64,000 nt of DNA from an uncultured Paracoccus sp. (lineage in GTDB: Bacteria > Pseudomonadota > Alphaproteobacteria > Rhodobacterales > Rhodobacteraceae): NCBI GenBank assembly GCA_934533075.1, contig CAKTBJ010000008.1, positions 20,901-84,900 of the forward strand. Reading direction: 5' to 3'. A program made the translations under genes and the position numbers. Every line of letters starts with the position of its first letter. Position 1 is the first letter of the stretch. A model generated the notes under the pieces. The model was not told where the DNA came from, did not search any database, and saw only the letters and a list, made by a program, of their open reading frames with translations. Shown here one piece after another: positions 43,175-52,047 of the stretch.

Positions 43175-44228
43175 CGGCCAGCACCACCGCGTGTTCGGGC
43201 GCGAAGCTGAAATGCGCCTCGCCCCCCGGCGTGGGGGCCTCGGACAGGCGGGTATTGGGCACGGCGACCGTCATCGCCGCCCCGTCGGGGAAGCGGCCGT
43301 GGACCAGCGCGAAGGCACCCTCGAAATCCAGACGCTCGACCGTGGCGGGCAGGCTGTTGGGGCCGGCGCCGGTCATCAGCGCCTCGGGGCGGATATAGAT
43401 CGTCGCCGCCTGTCCCGGCTGCGCGCCCTGCGCCCGGCCGCGCAACGGTCCCAGCGCGGTGTCCAGCGTGGCGATGCCGCCTTCGACGGCCGCGACCTTG
43501 CCGGCGATGGCATTGGTCTCGCCCACGAAGCGCGCCACGAAGGGCGTGGCGGGGTTGTCGTAAAGCGCGCGCGGGGTGGCGACCTGTTGCAGCAGCCCCT
43601 CGCTCATCACCGCCACGCGGTCGGACATGGCCAAGGCTTCGGACTGGTCGTGGGTGATATAGATGAAGGTGACGCCGGTGCGCTGTTGCAGGCTGCGCAA
43701 CTCGGCCCGCATATGCTGGCGCAGCTTCAGGTCCAGCGCGGAAAGCGGCTCATCCAGCAGCAGCACCTGAGGTTCCACCGCCAAGGCGCGGGCGATGGCG
43801 ACGCGCTGGCGCTGGCCGCCGGAGAGTTCCCCCGGCATCCGCTCGCCATAGCCGTCCAGCGCGATCAGGTGCAGCAAGTCCTCCGCCCGCTTGCGGCGTT
43901 CCGCCTTGGCCACGCCCCGCGCCTCCAGCCCGAAGGCGATGTTCTCCCAGACCGGCATCAGAGGAAACAGCGCCAGCGACTGGAAGATCATCGCGGTCGG
44001 GCGCTGGTTCGGGCCAAGGCCGGTCATGTCGCGATCGCCGATCAGGATACGGCCCTCGGTCGGCTCCAGGAACCCGGCGATCATGCGCAGGATCGTGGTC
44101 TTGCCGCAGCCGGACGGCCCGAGGATGGAAAAGAACTCCCCCGCGCCGACCTTGAAGGACACGTCGCTGACGGCGCGGGTCTGCCCGAACCGCATGCCGA
44201 CGCCCGCCAGTTCCACCGAATGCGACAT
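43167..44228 (-). CDS. ABC transporter ATP-binding protein, PotA type
   Basis: Cytoplasmic ATPase of the importer, 353 residues. Walker A LGPSGCGKTTILRM (about residue 38), Q-loop MIFQSLALFPLM, signature LSGGQRQRVAIARAL, Walker B VLLLDEPLSALDLKL and the switch His in YITHDQSEAL are intact. Residues about 240-353 form a TOBE domain (regulatory/sugar-fold) as usual in this class. It follows the binding-protein gene after a 48-base gap containing a 10-bp stem-loop, and overlaps the PotB-type gene. Confidence 0.94.
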   Translation of the reverse strand: MSHSVELAGVGMRFGQTRAVSDVSFKVGAGEFFSILGPSGCGKTTILRMIAGFLEPTEGRILIGDRDMTGLGPNQRPTAMIFQSLALFPLMPVWENIAFGLEARGVAKAERRKRAEDLLHLIALDGYGERMPGELSGGQRQRVAIARALAVEPQVLLLDEPLSALDLKLRQHMRAELRSLQQRTGVTFIYITHDQSEALAMSDRVAVMSEGLLQQVATPRALYDNPATPFVARFVGETNAIAGKVAAVEGGIATLDTALGPLRGRAQGAQPGQAATIYIRPEALMTGAGPNSLPATVERLDFEGAFALVHGRFPDGAAMTVAVPNTRLSEAPTPGGEAHFSFAPEHAVVLADG

Positions 44229-44244
44229 CCGACCCCTTTCGGAT

Positions 44245-44269
44245 CGGCGCGGGGCCAGCCCCCGCGCCG
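44245..44269 (-). other. Intercistronic stem-loop between binding protein and ATPase genes
   Basis: CGGCGCGGGG and CCCCGCGCCG (44245-44254 and 44260-44269) form a perfect 10-bp stem with a 5-base loop and no T-run. Such hairpins stabilise the upstream mRNA, giving more binding protein than ATPase and permease. This is inference from position. Confidence 0.6.
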
Positions 44270-44276
44270 GTTTCGG

Positions 44277-45404
44277 TCAGGCCGACAGGAAGCGGTCCTG
44301 ATACTCGTTGCGCTTGGCGATATACCAGCTTTCCTGGATCGGCCACCACCACAGGCGTTCCAGCGCATCGCCCGGATAGGCGGCGGCGAAGAACGCCTTG
44401 GCCTCGTCCGACAGCAGGTCCGCCGACCCCACCGCGGTCGAGTTGATCGAGGTGGCGTTGGTATACATCGCCCCGGCCTCGGGGGTCAGGAACCAGTTGA
44501 TGAAGGCATAGGCCTGATCGAGATTCGCGGCACCCTTCGGGATCGACAGCCCCTCCATCCAGGCCAGAGCACCCTCCTTCGGCGCGATGAAGCCCACCGG
44601 CACCCCCTCGCGGCCAAGGGCGGCGGCGGTGGAATCCCAGGTCTGGCCGATGGCGGCGCCGTTGACGCGGAAGGCGCCCTGGGCCTCGTTCTCGTTGTTC
44701 CAGAACTGGATGATGTTGCCCTTGCGGGCGATGGCCTCGGCCAGAATCGCGTCGAAGACCTCGATCTGGGCTTCCGGGGTCTTGAAGGCGTCCAGCAGCG
44801 GGCGCGGCAGCTTGCCCTCGGCCTCCAGCCAAAGCCCGAGGCCGACCAGCGACGAATGCGCCCGCACCGTGGCCTTGCCGGCGGCCGCCTCGCCCCAGAT
44901 GTCGCCATAGGAGGCCGTGCCGTATTCCAGCGGCATCTGGTCACGGTCGAAGGCCACGGCCTCGGTGCCCCAGTCGGTCGGCACCTGATAGCGTTGGCCA
45001 TCCACCACCGCGCCCAGGTTGGTCGAGTTCTCCCAGGCGCTGGGCAGCACCTTGGCCACCTCGACCCGCGATTCGTCGACGGGCTGGATCAGGTCGAACT
45101 CGACATAGTTCGGCACCCGGTCCACGGTCGGCCAGATCAGGTCGAAGCCGCCGCCATTGTTGGCGCGAAGCTGGTTCAGCAACTCGTCATTGGTGCCGTA
45201 GGGGGTGAAGACGGGCTTGATCCCGGTGGCGGCCTCGAAGGCGCCGAGGATCTCGTCATTGAGGTATCCGGCCCAGGCGAAGATGTTCAGCGTGCCCGAC
45301 GAGCCTTGCGCCAGCGCCCCGCGCGACACCAGCGGGGCCGCCAGCGACAGGCCGGTCAAGGCCGCCGCGCCTTTCAGAACTTTGCGTCGTCCGATCATGT
45401 TCAC
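44277..45404 (-). CDS. Polyamine-type ABC transporter substrate-binding protein (PotD/PotF class)
   Basis: Periplasmic receptor of 375 residues. The N-terminus has a twin-arginine-like GRRKVLKGAAALTGLSLAAP with cleavage near GALAQ. PotD-class landmarks follow: LNIFAWAGYLNDEILGAFEA, YGTNDELLNQLRANNGGGFD, LIWPTVDRVPNY, and WLTP-like INWFLTPEAGAMYTNAT. Starts with GTG at 45404 (AGGGAG upstream) or ATG two codons later. It heads a minus-strand importer operon and is divergent, across about 400 bases, from a second importer of the same class, so the two may share regulation or handle related substrates. Confidence 0.92.
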   Translation of the reverse strand: MNMIGRRKVLKGAAALTGLSLAAPLVSRGALAQGSSGTLNIFAWAGYLNDEILGAFEAATGIKPVFTPYGTNDELLNQLRANNGGGFDLIWPTVDRVPNYVEFDLIQPVDESRVEVAKVLPSAWENSTNLGAVVDGQRYQVPTDWGTEAVAFDRDQMPLEYGTASYGDIWGEAAAGKATVRAHSSLVGLGLWLEAEGKLPRPLLDAFKTPEAQIEVFDAILAEAIARKGNIIQFWNNENEAQGAFRVNGAAIGQTWDSTAAALGREGVPVGFIAPKEGALAWMEGLSIPKGAANLDQAYAFINWFLTPEAGAMYTNATSINSTAVGSADLLSDEAKAFFAAAYPGDALERLWWWPIQESWYIAKRNEYQDRFLSA

Positions 45405-45809
45405 GGTCGAATCTCCCTGTGTTTGGTGGGCCTCTTCTAGGGCCAGTGCAAGACGATACCACGACAGAGTGGCACAGGATTTCGCAAAAGGACACGGGCG
45501 TTATGTGCGGGGCTGCGGGTCTAGGGAGCGGCATGGCGTTGAACGGTGCCGGTCATGTCCTTCATGCCGTAAGACCGCATCGGGCCGATATCCTCCGCCG
45601 TGCCGCCGGTGAAGCGATTGCAGCAGGTGCAGGTCCGCACGGGACACCTGTCCGATCTCGACTTCAGCCCACTGCATGCCGACCGCGCGCGAGGCGCCTG
45701 TCGGCAGGGAGGCGCTCATCATTCCTTGCCGGCTGTCCAGTTTTTGTCGTTGGACGCTTTCCCCGTCGCGCGCCACCCTCCCCGGCGACCTGCATCGAGG
45801 GAGGAAACG
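45405..45809. other. Divergent control region between the two importer operons
   Basis: 405 bases holding the promoters of both operons. No protein is supported; a minus-strand frame (MMSASLPTGASRAVG) lacks a ribosome-binding site. I see no palindrome I trust as an operator. The well-formed ribosome-binding site GGGAGGAA belongs to the plus-strand binding protein at 45810. Confidence 0.45.
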
Positions 45810-46871
45810 ATGAAGCAAGGAAACAGCCGGCTGGTCATGGCCGCCGTCGCGTCGATGATGCTTGCCGGCGCGGCCCAGGCTGCCGATATCACCGTGATGG
45901 GCTATCGCGGCGCGTTCGAGGAGAACTATGTGCGCACCGTGGTCGAGCCGTTCATGGCGGCCAACCCCGACATCAACGTGGCCTATTTCGGGGTCCAGAA
46001 CGCCGCCACGGCCCTGGGTCAGATGCGCGCGCAGAAGGACAATCCGGGCGCCAATATCGTGATCTTCGACCTGTCGGTGGCCAAGATCGCCGCCGCCGAG
46101 GAACTGGTCGCCGACCTGGATACCGGCGCCATCGCCCCCTATGGCGACCTGCACGACATCGGCAAGGAGCTGGGCGGGCTGGCCATTCCGCTGACCTATG
46201 ACACGCTGTCGCTGATCTACAACCCTGCCGCCTTCCCCGAGGTGCCGACCAGCTGGGCCGCGCTGTGGGACCCGGCGCATGAAGGCAGGGTCATCGTGCC
46301 CGCGCAGGGCGGCGGCGATATCCAGGCGATTCTGCTGACCATCATCGCCAACCGCATGGCCGGCGAAAACGACTACAAGGTCACCTTCACGCCGGGCGTC
46401 GATCTGCTGACGGAAAAGCTGGCGCCGATGATCCAGACATGGGAGCCGAAGCCCGACGCCTATACGCTGGTCGCCGACGGCACCGCCGACGTGGCCATCG
46501 GCTATAACGCCCGGGCGCAGTTCTTCTTCGACCAGACCGGGGGCCGGGTCGCCTCGGTCGCGCCCGCCGAGGGCACCGCCGCGCAGATCAACGTGATCAG
46601 CGCCATCGCCGGCGCCCCCGAGGAGGAAGCCACGCGGCGCTTCATCGAATACGCGCTCGGCCCCGAGGCGCAGGCGGCGTTCTCGACCGCGATGTTCTAT
46701 GCGCCCACCAACGGCAAGACCGAACTGGACGAGGCCACCACCGCCCGCATCCCCTATATGGACGAGGCGACGCGCGAGGGGCTGATCCCGGTGGACTGGA
46801 TGAGCATCGGCGACATGCGCGAGGACATTCTGGGCGCCTGGCGGCGCCAGATCATCCCGGCCAGCCGCTGA
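45810..46871 (+). CDS. ABC transporter substrate-binding protein, PotD-like
   Basis: Periplasmic receptor of 353 residues. A Sec signal peptide MKQGNSRLVMAAVASMMLAG ending AAQA is followed by TVMGYRGAFEENYVRTVVEP. The two-lobed fold is recognised from IPLTYDTLSLIYNPAAFPEV, PTSWAALWDPAHEGRVIVP and FIEYALGPEAQAAFSTAMFY. It differs from the neighbouring divergent receptor, so the two importers probably bind different compounds. GGGAGGAA lies 4-5 bases before the ATG. First gene of an eight-gene plus-strand cluster that includes hydrolytic and aldolase enzymes, suggesting dedicated uptake for their substrate. Confidence 0.9.
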   Translation: MKQGNSRLVMAAVASMMLAGAAQAADITVMGYRGAFEENYVRTVVEPFMAANPDINVAYFGVQNAATALGQMRAQKDNPGANIVIFDLSVAKIAAAEELVADLDTGAIAPYGDLHDIGKELGGLAIPLTYDTLSLIYNPAAFPEVPTSWAALWDPAHEGRVIVPAQGGGDIQAILLTIIANRMAGENDYKVTFTPGVDLLTEKLAPMIQTWEPKPDAYTLVADGTADVAIGYNARAQFFFDQTGGRVASVAPAEGTAAQINVISAIAGAPEEEATRRFIEYALGPEAQAAFSTAMFYAPTNGKTELDEATTARIPYMDEATREGLIPVDWMSIGDMREDILGAWRRQIIPASR

Positions 46872-46940
46872 CGCGAACCGGCTGCGGCGGGTTCGCCGCC
46901 GCGGCCTTCATCGACCCCTACAGGCAGACTGGAGCATATC

Positions 46941-48050
46941 ATGGCATCCTCCGCCGCCAATCCGCAGGCCGGCTTTCTGTCGGTCCAGGGCGTGACCAAG
47001 CGTTACCCCAACGGCTTCGTCGCCGTGGACGACCTGCATGTCGATATTCCCAAGGGGAAACTGCTTGGCCTCCTTGGTCCCTCGGGCTGCGGCAAGACCA
47101 CGACGCTGCGCATGATCGCCGGGCTGGTGCCCATCGAGCAGGGGCGGCTGCTGGTGGACGGGCAGGACCTTTCCGCCGCGCCCCCGCACCGCCGCGATAT
47201 CGGGCTGGTGTTCCAGAACTATGCGCTGTTTCCGCACATGACCGTGGGCGAGAACGTCGCCTTCGGGCTGGAGATGCGCGGCGTTCCGAAATCTGAAATC
47301 CGCGGCCGCGTCGACGAGGCGCTGGAGATGGTGCGCCTGCCCGGCTATCGCGACCGCAAGCCGCGCGACATGTCCGGCGGCCAGCAGCAGCGCGTCTCGC
47401 TGGCGCGGGCGCTGGTCATCCGCCCGCGCCTGCTGCTGCTGGACGAGCCGCTCTCGAACCTCGACGCCAAGCTCCGCGACGAGATGCGCGTCGAAATCCG
47501 CGAAATCCAGCAGCGGCTGGGCATCACCTCGGTTTTCGTCACCCATGATCAGGTCGAGGCGCTGACCATGTGCGACGTGGTGGGAGTGATGAACAAGGGC
47601 CGGCTGGCGCAACTGGGTTCGCCCGACGACATTTATGAGCGCCCGGCCTCGCTGTTCGTGGCCGAGTTCGTGGGCCGCATCAACAAGCTGCCCTGCGAGG
47701 TGCTGGCCGGCGACCGCGTGCGCCTGGCCGGGGCCAGCCACCGCGCCGACAGCCACGGCCTGCCCGTGGGCCGCGCCGTGGCCGCCCTCCGGCCCCACCG
47801 CATCCACCTGACCGCCGCCCGCGACCCCTGCCTGGTCAGCAACGTGACCAATGCCATGCGCGGCACGGTGCGCAACGCCATCTATATCGGCGACATCGTG
47901 CAATACGACGTGGAGGTGGCCGAGGGCACCAGCCTGAAGATCGAGCAGCACACCCAGGGCGCCGGCATGCGCCACGCGCCGGGCGATGCGGTGCTGTGCG
48001 AATGGGCGCCCCACGACATGATGATCTTCCCGGCGGAGGATGCGGCATGA
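46941..48050 (+). CDS. ABC transporter ATP-binding protein, PotA type
   Basis: Cytoplasmic ATPase, 369 residues. Walker A LGPSGCGKTTTLRMIAG, Q-loop LVFQNYALFPHMTV, signature MSGGQQQRVSLARAL, Walker B LLLLDEPLSNLDAKL and switch His VFVTHDQVEAL are all present; a C-terminal TOBE domain follows. The stop overlaps the next permease ATG (ATGA). GGAG precedes the start. Belongs to the second polyamine-class importer. Confidence 0.94.
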   Translation: MASSAANPQAGFLSVQGVTKRYPNGFVAVDDLHVDIPKGKLLGLLGPSGCGKTTTLRMIAGLVPIEQGRLLVDGQDLSAAPPHRRDIGLVFQNYALFPHMTVGENVAFGLEMRGVPKSEIRGRVDEALEMVRLPGYRDRKPRDMSGGQQQRVSLARALVIRPRLLLLDEPLSNLDAKLRDEMRVEIREIQQRLGITSVFVTHDQVEALTMCDVVGVMNKGRLAQLGSPDDIYERPASLFVAEFVGRINKLPCEVLAGDRVRLAGASHRADSHGLPVGRAVAALRPHRIHLTAARDPCLVSNVTNAMRGTVRNAIYIGDIVQYDVEVAEGTSLKIEQHTQGAGMRHAPGDAVLCEWAPHDMMIFPAEDAA

Positions 48051-48931
48051 GCACCTCCGCCACCGCCACCCCGTCCGCCGCGCCGCGCCGGCGGATGCGG
48101 ACCGGGCTGCTGATCCTCGCGCTGCTGCTGCCGCTGGCCGCGATCAACCTGGTCAACTTCATCATTCCGCTGATCCGCCTCGCCTCGATTTCCTTCATGG
48201 AAAGCAAGGCCGGCGTCCTGACCGAGAACCTCTCGGCGGCGGCCTATCTGGCCTTCTTCACCGATCCGTTCAGCCTGGACCTGATATGGAACTCGGTGCT
48301 GATGTCCTTCGTGGTGACGCTGGCCACCTTGGTCTGCGCCTATCCCATCGCGCTGTTTTTGCACCGGGTCAGCCCGCGCTGGCGCAACATCCTGTTCGTG
48401 ATCACCATCTCGCCGCTGCTGGTCAGCGCGGTGGTGCGCACCTACGGCTTCATGGTCCTGCTGGGCGACCGGGGCGTGGTCAACGGCCTGCTGATGTCGG
48501 CGGGCCTGATCACCAGCCCGCTGCGCCTGACCAACAACGCGCTGGGCGTCTATATCGGGCTGGTCGAGATCCTGATCCCCTATATGGCGCTGTCGCTGAT
48601 CGCCGGATTCGGCCGGCTGGAGCAAAGCCTGGAGGAAGCCGCCGCCACGCTGGGCGCCGGACCGTTCACGCGCTTTCGCCGGGTGATCTTCCCGCTGACC
48701 CTGCCGGGCGTCGCGCTGGGCTGCCTGCTGTGCTTCGTGCTGGCGATCAGCAGCTTCGTCACCCCGAAACTGCTGGGCGGTGGCCGCGTCTTCCTGCTGG
48801 CGACGGAAATCTACGACCAGGCGGTGATTCAACTGGAATGGCCGAAGGCGGCGGCGACCTCGATCTTCGTGCTGTTCATCTTCGGGCTGGCGCTGGCGCT
48901 CTATGGCCGCGTCAGCCGGCGTCTGGGCTGA
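48047..48931 (+). CDS. ABC transporter permease, PotB type
   Basis: 294-residue inner-membrane permease with six helices after a Thr/Ala/Pro/Arg-rich cytoplasmic start. The EAA loop is LEQSLEEAAATLGAGPFTRF. Coupled to the ATPase gene by ATGA; 10 bases separate it from the PotC-type gene. The hydrophobic pattern and the loop IRLASISFMESKAGVLTENL fit PotB/PotH relatives. Confidence 0.92.
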   Translation: MSTSATATPSAAPRRRMRTGLLILALLLPLAAINLVNFIIPLIRLASISFMESKAGVLTENLSAAAYLAFFTDPFSLDLIWNSVLMSFVVTLATLVCAYPIALFLHRVSPRWRNILFVITISPLLVSAVVRTYGFMVLLGDRGVVNGLLMSAGLITSPLRLTNNALGVYIGLVEILIPYMALSLIAGFGRLEQSLEEAAATLGAGPFTRFRRVIFPLTLPGVALGCLLCFVLAISSFVTPKLLGGGRVFLLATEIYDQAVIQLEWPKAAATSIFVLFIFGLALALYGRVSRRLG

Positions 48932-48941
48932 GGAGGTTCCC

Positions 48942-49739
48942 ATGATCGGAAAGATGTCCCTGCCGTTCCTGCTGCTGGTGCTGGTGCTTTATATCTTCCT
49001 GCTGGCGCCCTTGCTGATCGTGGTGCCGCTGTCGTTTAGCAACGACCAGTTCCTGACCTTCCCGCCGCAAAGCTGGGGCGTCCGGTGGTATGTCGAGATG
49101 GTGAACTACGCCAAGTTCACCAAGGGCTTGCAGCTCAGCCTGCTGCTGGCCTGCACGGTGACGGCGATCAGCCTCGCCGTGGGCATTCCCGCCGCCTATG
49201 CCCTGATGCGGTTCGAGTTCCGGGGCCGCGAGGCGCTGGCGGCGCTGTTCACCGCGCCCTTGCTGCTGCCCTCGATCGTGCTGGGGCTGGCCGTGCTGCT
49301 GGTCTTCGTGCGCTGGCGGCTGCTGGGGTCGTTTCCGGGGCTGGTGCTGGCGCATCTGCTGGTGACGACGCCCTACGTCATCCGCATCATGATGACGGCG
49401 TTCTCGACGCTGCCGCCCTCGGTCGAGGAGGCCGCCGCCATGCTGGGGGCCTCGCCGTTGACGGTGTTTCGCCGCGTGACCCTGCCGCTGATGCGGTCGG
49501 GGCTGGTGGCCAGCGCGGCGCTGTCCTTCCTGATGTCCTTCGACGAGGTGGTGATCTCGCTGTTCGTGACCGGCCCGCGCCTGCGCACCCTGCCGGTCGA
49601 GATCTTCGACTATGTGGAAAGCCGCACCGACCCGATGGCGGCGGCGGTGTCGGTGGCGCTGATCGTCGTCACCATGACCATCATCATCGTGATCGAGCGC
49701 ACGCTGGGCCTGTCGCGCACGGTCGGAAAATCCCAGTGA
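48942..49739 (+). CDS. ABC transporter permease, PotC type
   Basis: 265-residue inner-membrane permease, six helices. SFSNDQFLTFPPQSWGVRWY (about 27-46) is the conserved PotC-type periplasmic stretch, and the EAA loop is PPSVEEAAAMLGASPLTVFR. GAGGAGG lies 6 bases before the ATG. It completes the second importer and is followed after 11 bases by the aldolase gene, so transport and catabolism are one operon. Confidence 0.92.
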   Translation: MIGKMSLPFLLLVLVLYIFLLAPLLIVVPLSFSNDQFLTFPPQSWGVRWYVEMVNYAKFTKGLQLSLLLACTVTAISLAVGIPAAYALMRFEFRGREALAALFTAPLLLPSIVLGLAVLLVFVRWRLLGSFPGLVLAHLLVTTPYVIRIMMTAFSTLPPSVEEAAAMLGASPLTVFRRVTLPLMRSGLVASAALSFLMSFDEVVISLFVTGPRLRTLPVEIFDYVESRTDPMAAAVSVALIVVTMTIIIVIERTLGLSRTVGKSQ

Positions 49740-49750
49740 AAGGAAGTAGA

Positions 49751-50479
49751 ATGACCACCGAGAAACTGGCGCTGTGGATGTCGCAGCCGCATTTCGGCTT
49801 TCTGGAAATCGCCCATGCCTGCGGCACCCGCCACCTGATCGTGGAGCTGGAGCACGGCACCTTCGACCTGTCCACGCTGGACCAGTTCCTGGCCTTCGCC
49901 CGCGCGCTGGGCATTCAACCGCTGTGCAAGGTGCTGGCGCCGACGACCGAGGCCATCCAGCAGGCGCTGGATTTCGGCGCGCATGGCGTGGTCATCCCGC
50001 ATATCCTGGGCGCGGATCACGCCGCGCAGGTGACGCAGGGCGCGAAATACCCGCCGCTTGGCGTGCGCAGCTATGCGGGGGGCCGCATCTATGACTATGC
50101 CCGCCCGGCCAGCGATGCCTTCGAGCGCCAGAACCGCGAGCGTCCCTGCTATGCGATGATCGAGACCGCCGAGAGCCTGGCCGAGGTCGAGGCCATCGCC
50201 GCGCTGGACACCGTGGACGGGCTGTTCCCCGGCCCCTCGGACCTGGCGCTGGCCTGCGGGCGCGGCGCCTATGCCTTCGGCGATGCCGACCGCGCCGACC
50301 TGACGCGCATCGCCGCCGCCGCCCGCGCCGCCGGCAAGCCCTGGATCATGCCCGCCTGGACCCCTGCCGAGCGCGCCTTCGCCCGCGAGGAGGGCGCCGA
50401 AATGCTGGTCGTCGCCACCCAGAACATGGTGCTGCGCGCCGGCATCTCGTCGGCCCTGTCCGCCGCCCGTCCCGAATGA
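49751..50479 (+). CDS. HpcH/HpaI-family aldolase (2-keto-acid aldolase-like)
   Basis: Cytoplasmic (beta/alpha)8 metal-dependent aldolase, 242 residues, family of 4-hydroxy-2-oxo-acid aldolases giving pyruvate plus an aldehyde. Typical segments are RHLIVELEHGTFDLSTLDQF, ALDFGAHGVVIPHI, MIETAESLAEVEAIAALDTV (metal Glu) and GLFPGPSDLALACG (metal Asp). It lacks the usual longer N-terminus. Placed between an importer and a nitrilase-family amidase, it probably cleaves a hydroxy-keto acid formed from the imported compound. Exact substrate unknown. Confidence 0.88.
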   Translation: MTTEKLALWMSQPHFGFLEIAHACGTRHLIVELEHGTFDLSTLDQFLAFARALGIQPLCKVLAPTTEAIQQALDFGAHGVVIPHILGADHAAQVTQGAKYPPLGVRSYAGGRIYDYARPASDAFERQNRERPCYAMIETAESLAEVEAIAALDTVDGLFPGPSDLALACGRGAYAFGDADRADLTRIAAAARAAGKPWIMPAWTPAERAFAREEGAEMLVVATQNMVLRAGISSALSAARPE

Positions 50480-50502
50480 TCCCGTCCCCGGAGGATATCC
50501 CG

Positions 50503-51324
50503 ATGAAAGTCTCGCTGATCCAGCTCAACCCGCAGGGCGACCGCGCCCGCAACCTCGCCACCGCCCGGTCCTTCATGGAGCAGGCGATGCAGGCCGACGC
50601 GCCCGACCTGATCGTGCTGCCCGAATATTTCGAGCTTCTGGGCACCAGTGTGCAGGAAAAGATGGCGCTGGCGCAGCCGCATGGCGGCGATGCCTACCGG
50701 ATGGTGCAGGACTTTGCCCGCGCCAACAAGGTCCATATCCACGCCGGCACGATCATGGAGAAGGTCGAGGGCGAGGACCGCATCTATAACACCAGCTTCG
50801 TCTTCGACGACGAAGGGCGCGAGATCGCGGCCTATCGCAAGATCCACATGTTCGACATCACCGCCCCCGATGGCCATGTCCACAAGGAATCGGCGACGAT
50901 CAAGCCGGGCGAGGATATCGTCACCTACAGGATCGGCGACATGACGATCGGCTGCGCGATCTGCTATGATATCCGCTTTGCCGAGCTGTTCCTGCACCTC
51001 GCCAGGCAGGGCTGCGACGTGATCGTGCTGCCGGCGGCCTTCACGCTGCAAACCGGCATGGCGCATTGGGAGGTGCTGGCCCGCGCCCGCGCCATCGAGA
51101 CCCAGACCTATTTCCTGACCAGCGCCACCACCGGCCAGACCACCAGCGAGGGCGTCACCCGTGCCACCTATGGCCATTCGCTGGCCTGCGATCCGTGGGG
51201 CGAGGTGATCGCCTGCGCCTCGGATGGGCCGGGCTGGGTGACGGTGCGCCTCGATCCCGCACGGATCGCGCGGGTGCGCGGCCTGATCCCGATGGCCAGG
51301 CATCGCCGTCTGGCCTGTGTGTAA
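50503..51324 (+). CDS. Carbon-nitrogen hydrolase (nitrilase superfamily, omega-amidase-like)
   Basis: Cytoplasmic amidohydrolase of 273 residues with the complete Glu-Lys-Cys triad: Glu41 in IVLPEYFELL, Lys113 in AYRKIHMFD and Cys154 in GCAICYDIRFAELF. The FDI-HVHKES region and the final GLIPMARHRR resemble the Nit1/Nit2 omega-amidase branch, which removes ammonia from omega-amides of dicarboxylates. Start 50503 has GGAGGA 8 bases before; an ATG nine codons upstream overlaps the aldolase stop. Ammonia release from an imported amide fits the operon. Confidence 0.9.
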   Translation: MKVSLIQLNPQGDRARNLATARSFMEQAMQADAPDLIVLPEYFELLGTSVQEKMALAQPHGGDAYRMVQDFARANKVHIHAGTIMEKVEGEDRIYNTSFVFDDEGREIAAYRKIHMFDITAPDGHVHKESATIKPGEDIVTYRIGDMTIGCAICYDIRFAELFLHLARQGCDVIVLPAAFTLQTGMAHWEVLARARAIETQTYFLTSATTGQTTSEGVTRATYGHSLACDPWGEVIACASDGPGWVTVRLDPARIARVRGLIPMARHRRLACV

Positions 51325-51339
51325 GAGGAGGGAAACGTC

Positions 51340-52008
51340 ATGTATGTCGTTCGCGATATGCCCGAGCAGGTCGATGCCGAGACGCTGGACCTGCTGGCGG
51401 GGGTGGAGACCGCCACCGTCGGCCATTGGCGGCTGTGGGGCTTCATGGACCGGCGCATCCAGCCGCTGCTGCCGGGGCGCCGGGTGGTCGGCACGGCGGT
51501 GACGCTGGCGATCTCGGGCGCCGATTCGACGCTGCTGCATCATGCCGTGGGGCTGCTGCGGCCCGGCGATATCCTGTGCGTGGACCGGCTGGGCGACGAC
51601 CGGCATGCCTGCTGGGGCGGCGGGGTGACGGTCGCCGCCAAGGCATCCGGGGCCACGGCGGGGATCGTCGATGGCCCATGCACCGACCTGTCGGAGATCG
51701 AGGATTCGGACTTCCCCATGTGGGCGCGGGGGCTTTCCCCGATCACCACCCGGATTTACGATCTGGGTGGCGGCATGAACATCCCGGTCTCCTGCGGCGG
51801 CGCGGTGGTGATGCCGGGCGATGCGATCCTCGCCGACGAAAGCGGCGTGCTGGTCCTGCCCCGCACCGAAGCGCGCGCGGTGGCCGAGCGTGCGCTGTCG
51901 ATCCAGGCCGCCGGCAAAGAGCGCGAGGCCCGCGTCCGCAACCGCGAGGTGAAGCTGGGCGAGCTGTCTGGCGCCAGCGCGAAAGTGCTGGCGAAGCTGG
52001 CGGATTGA
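51340..52008 (+). CDS. RraA-family protein (aldolase-like; catalytic Arg replaced)
   Basis: 222 residues of the RraA/demethylmenaquinone-methyltransferase-like fold, which includes 4-hydroxy-4-methyl-2-oxoglutarate and CHA aldolases. Landmarks are RVVGTAVTLAISGADSTLLH, GLLRPGDILCVDRLGDD and AGIVDGPCTDLSEIEDSDFP. In active aldolases the segment DGxxRD supplies an Arg-Asp pair; here it reads DGPCTD, so the Arg is Thr. Either chemistry differs (lyase, hydratase) or the protein is regulatory. GAGGAGG lies about 8 bases before the ATG. It follows the amidase after 15 bases in the same operon. Confidence 0.85.
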   Translation: MYVVRDMPEQVDAETLDLLAGVETATVGHWRLWGFMDRRIQPLLPGRRVVGTAVTLAISGADSTLLHHAVGLLRPGDILCVDRLGDDRHACWGGGVTVAAKASGATAGIVDGPCTDLSEIEDSDFPMWARGLSPITTRIYDLGGGMNIPVSCGGAVVMPGDAILADESGVLVLPRTEARAVAERALSIQAAGKEREARVRNREVKLGELSGASAKVLAKLAD

Positions 52009-52047
52009 CGCGTAAGGCGGCATGGGCTGGGTTGCGGCGGTGACAAG

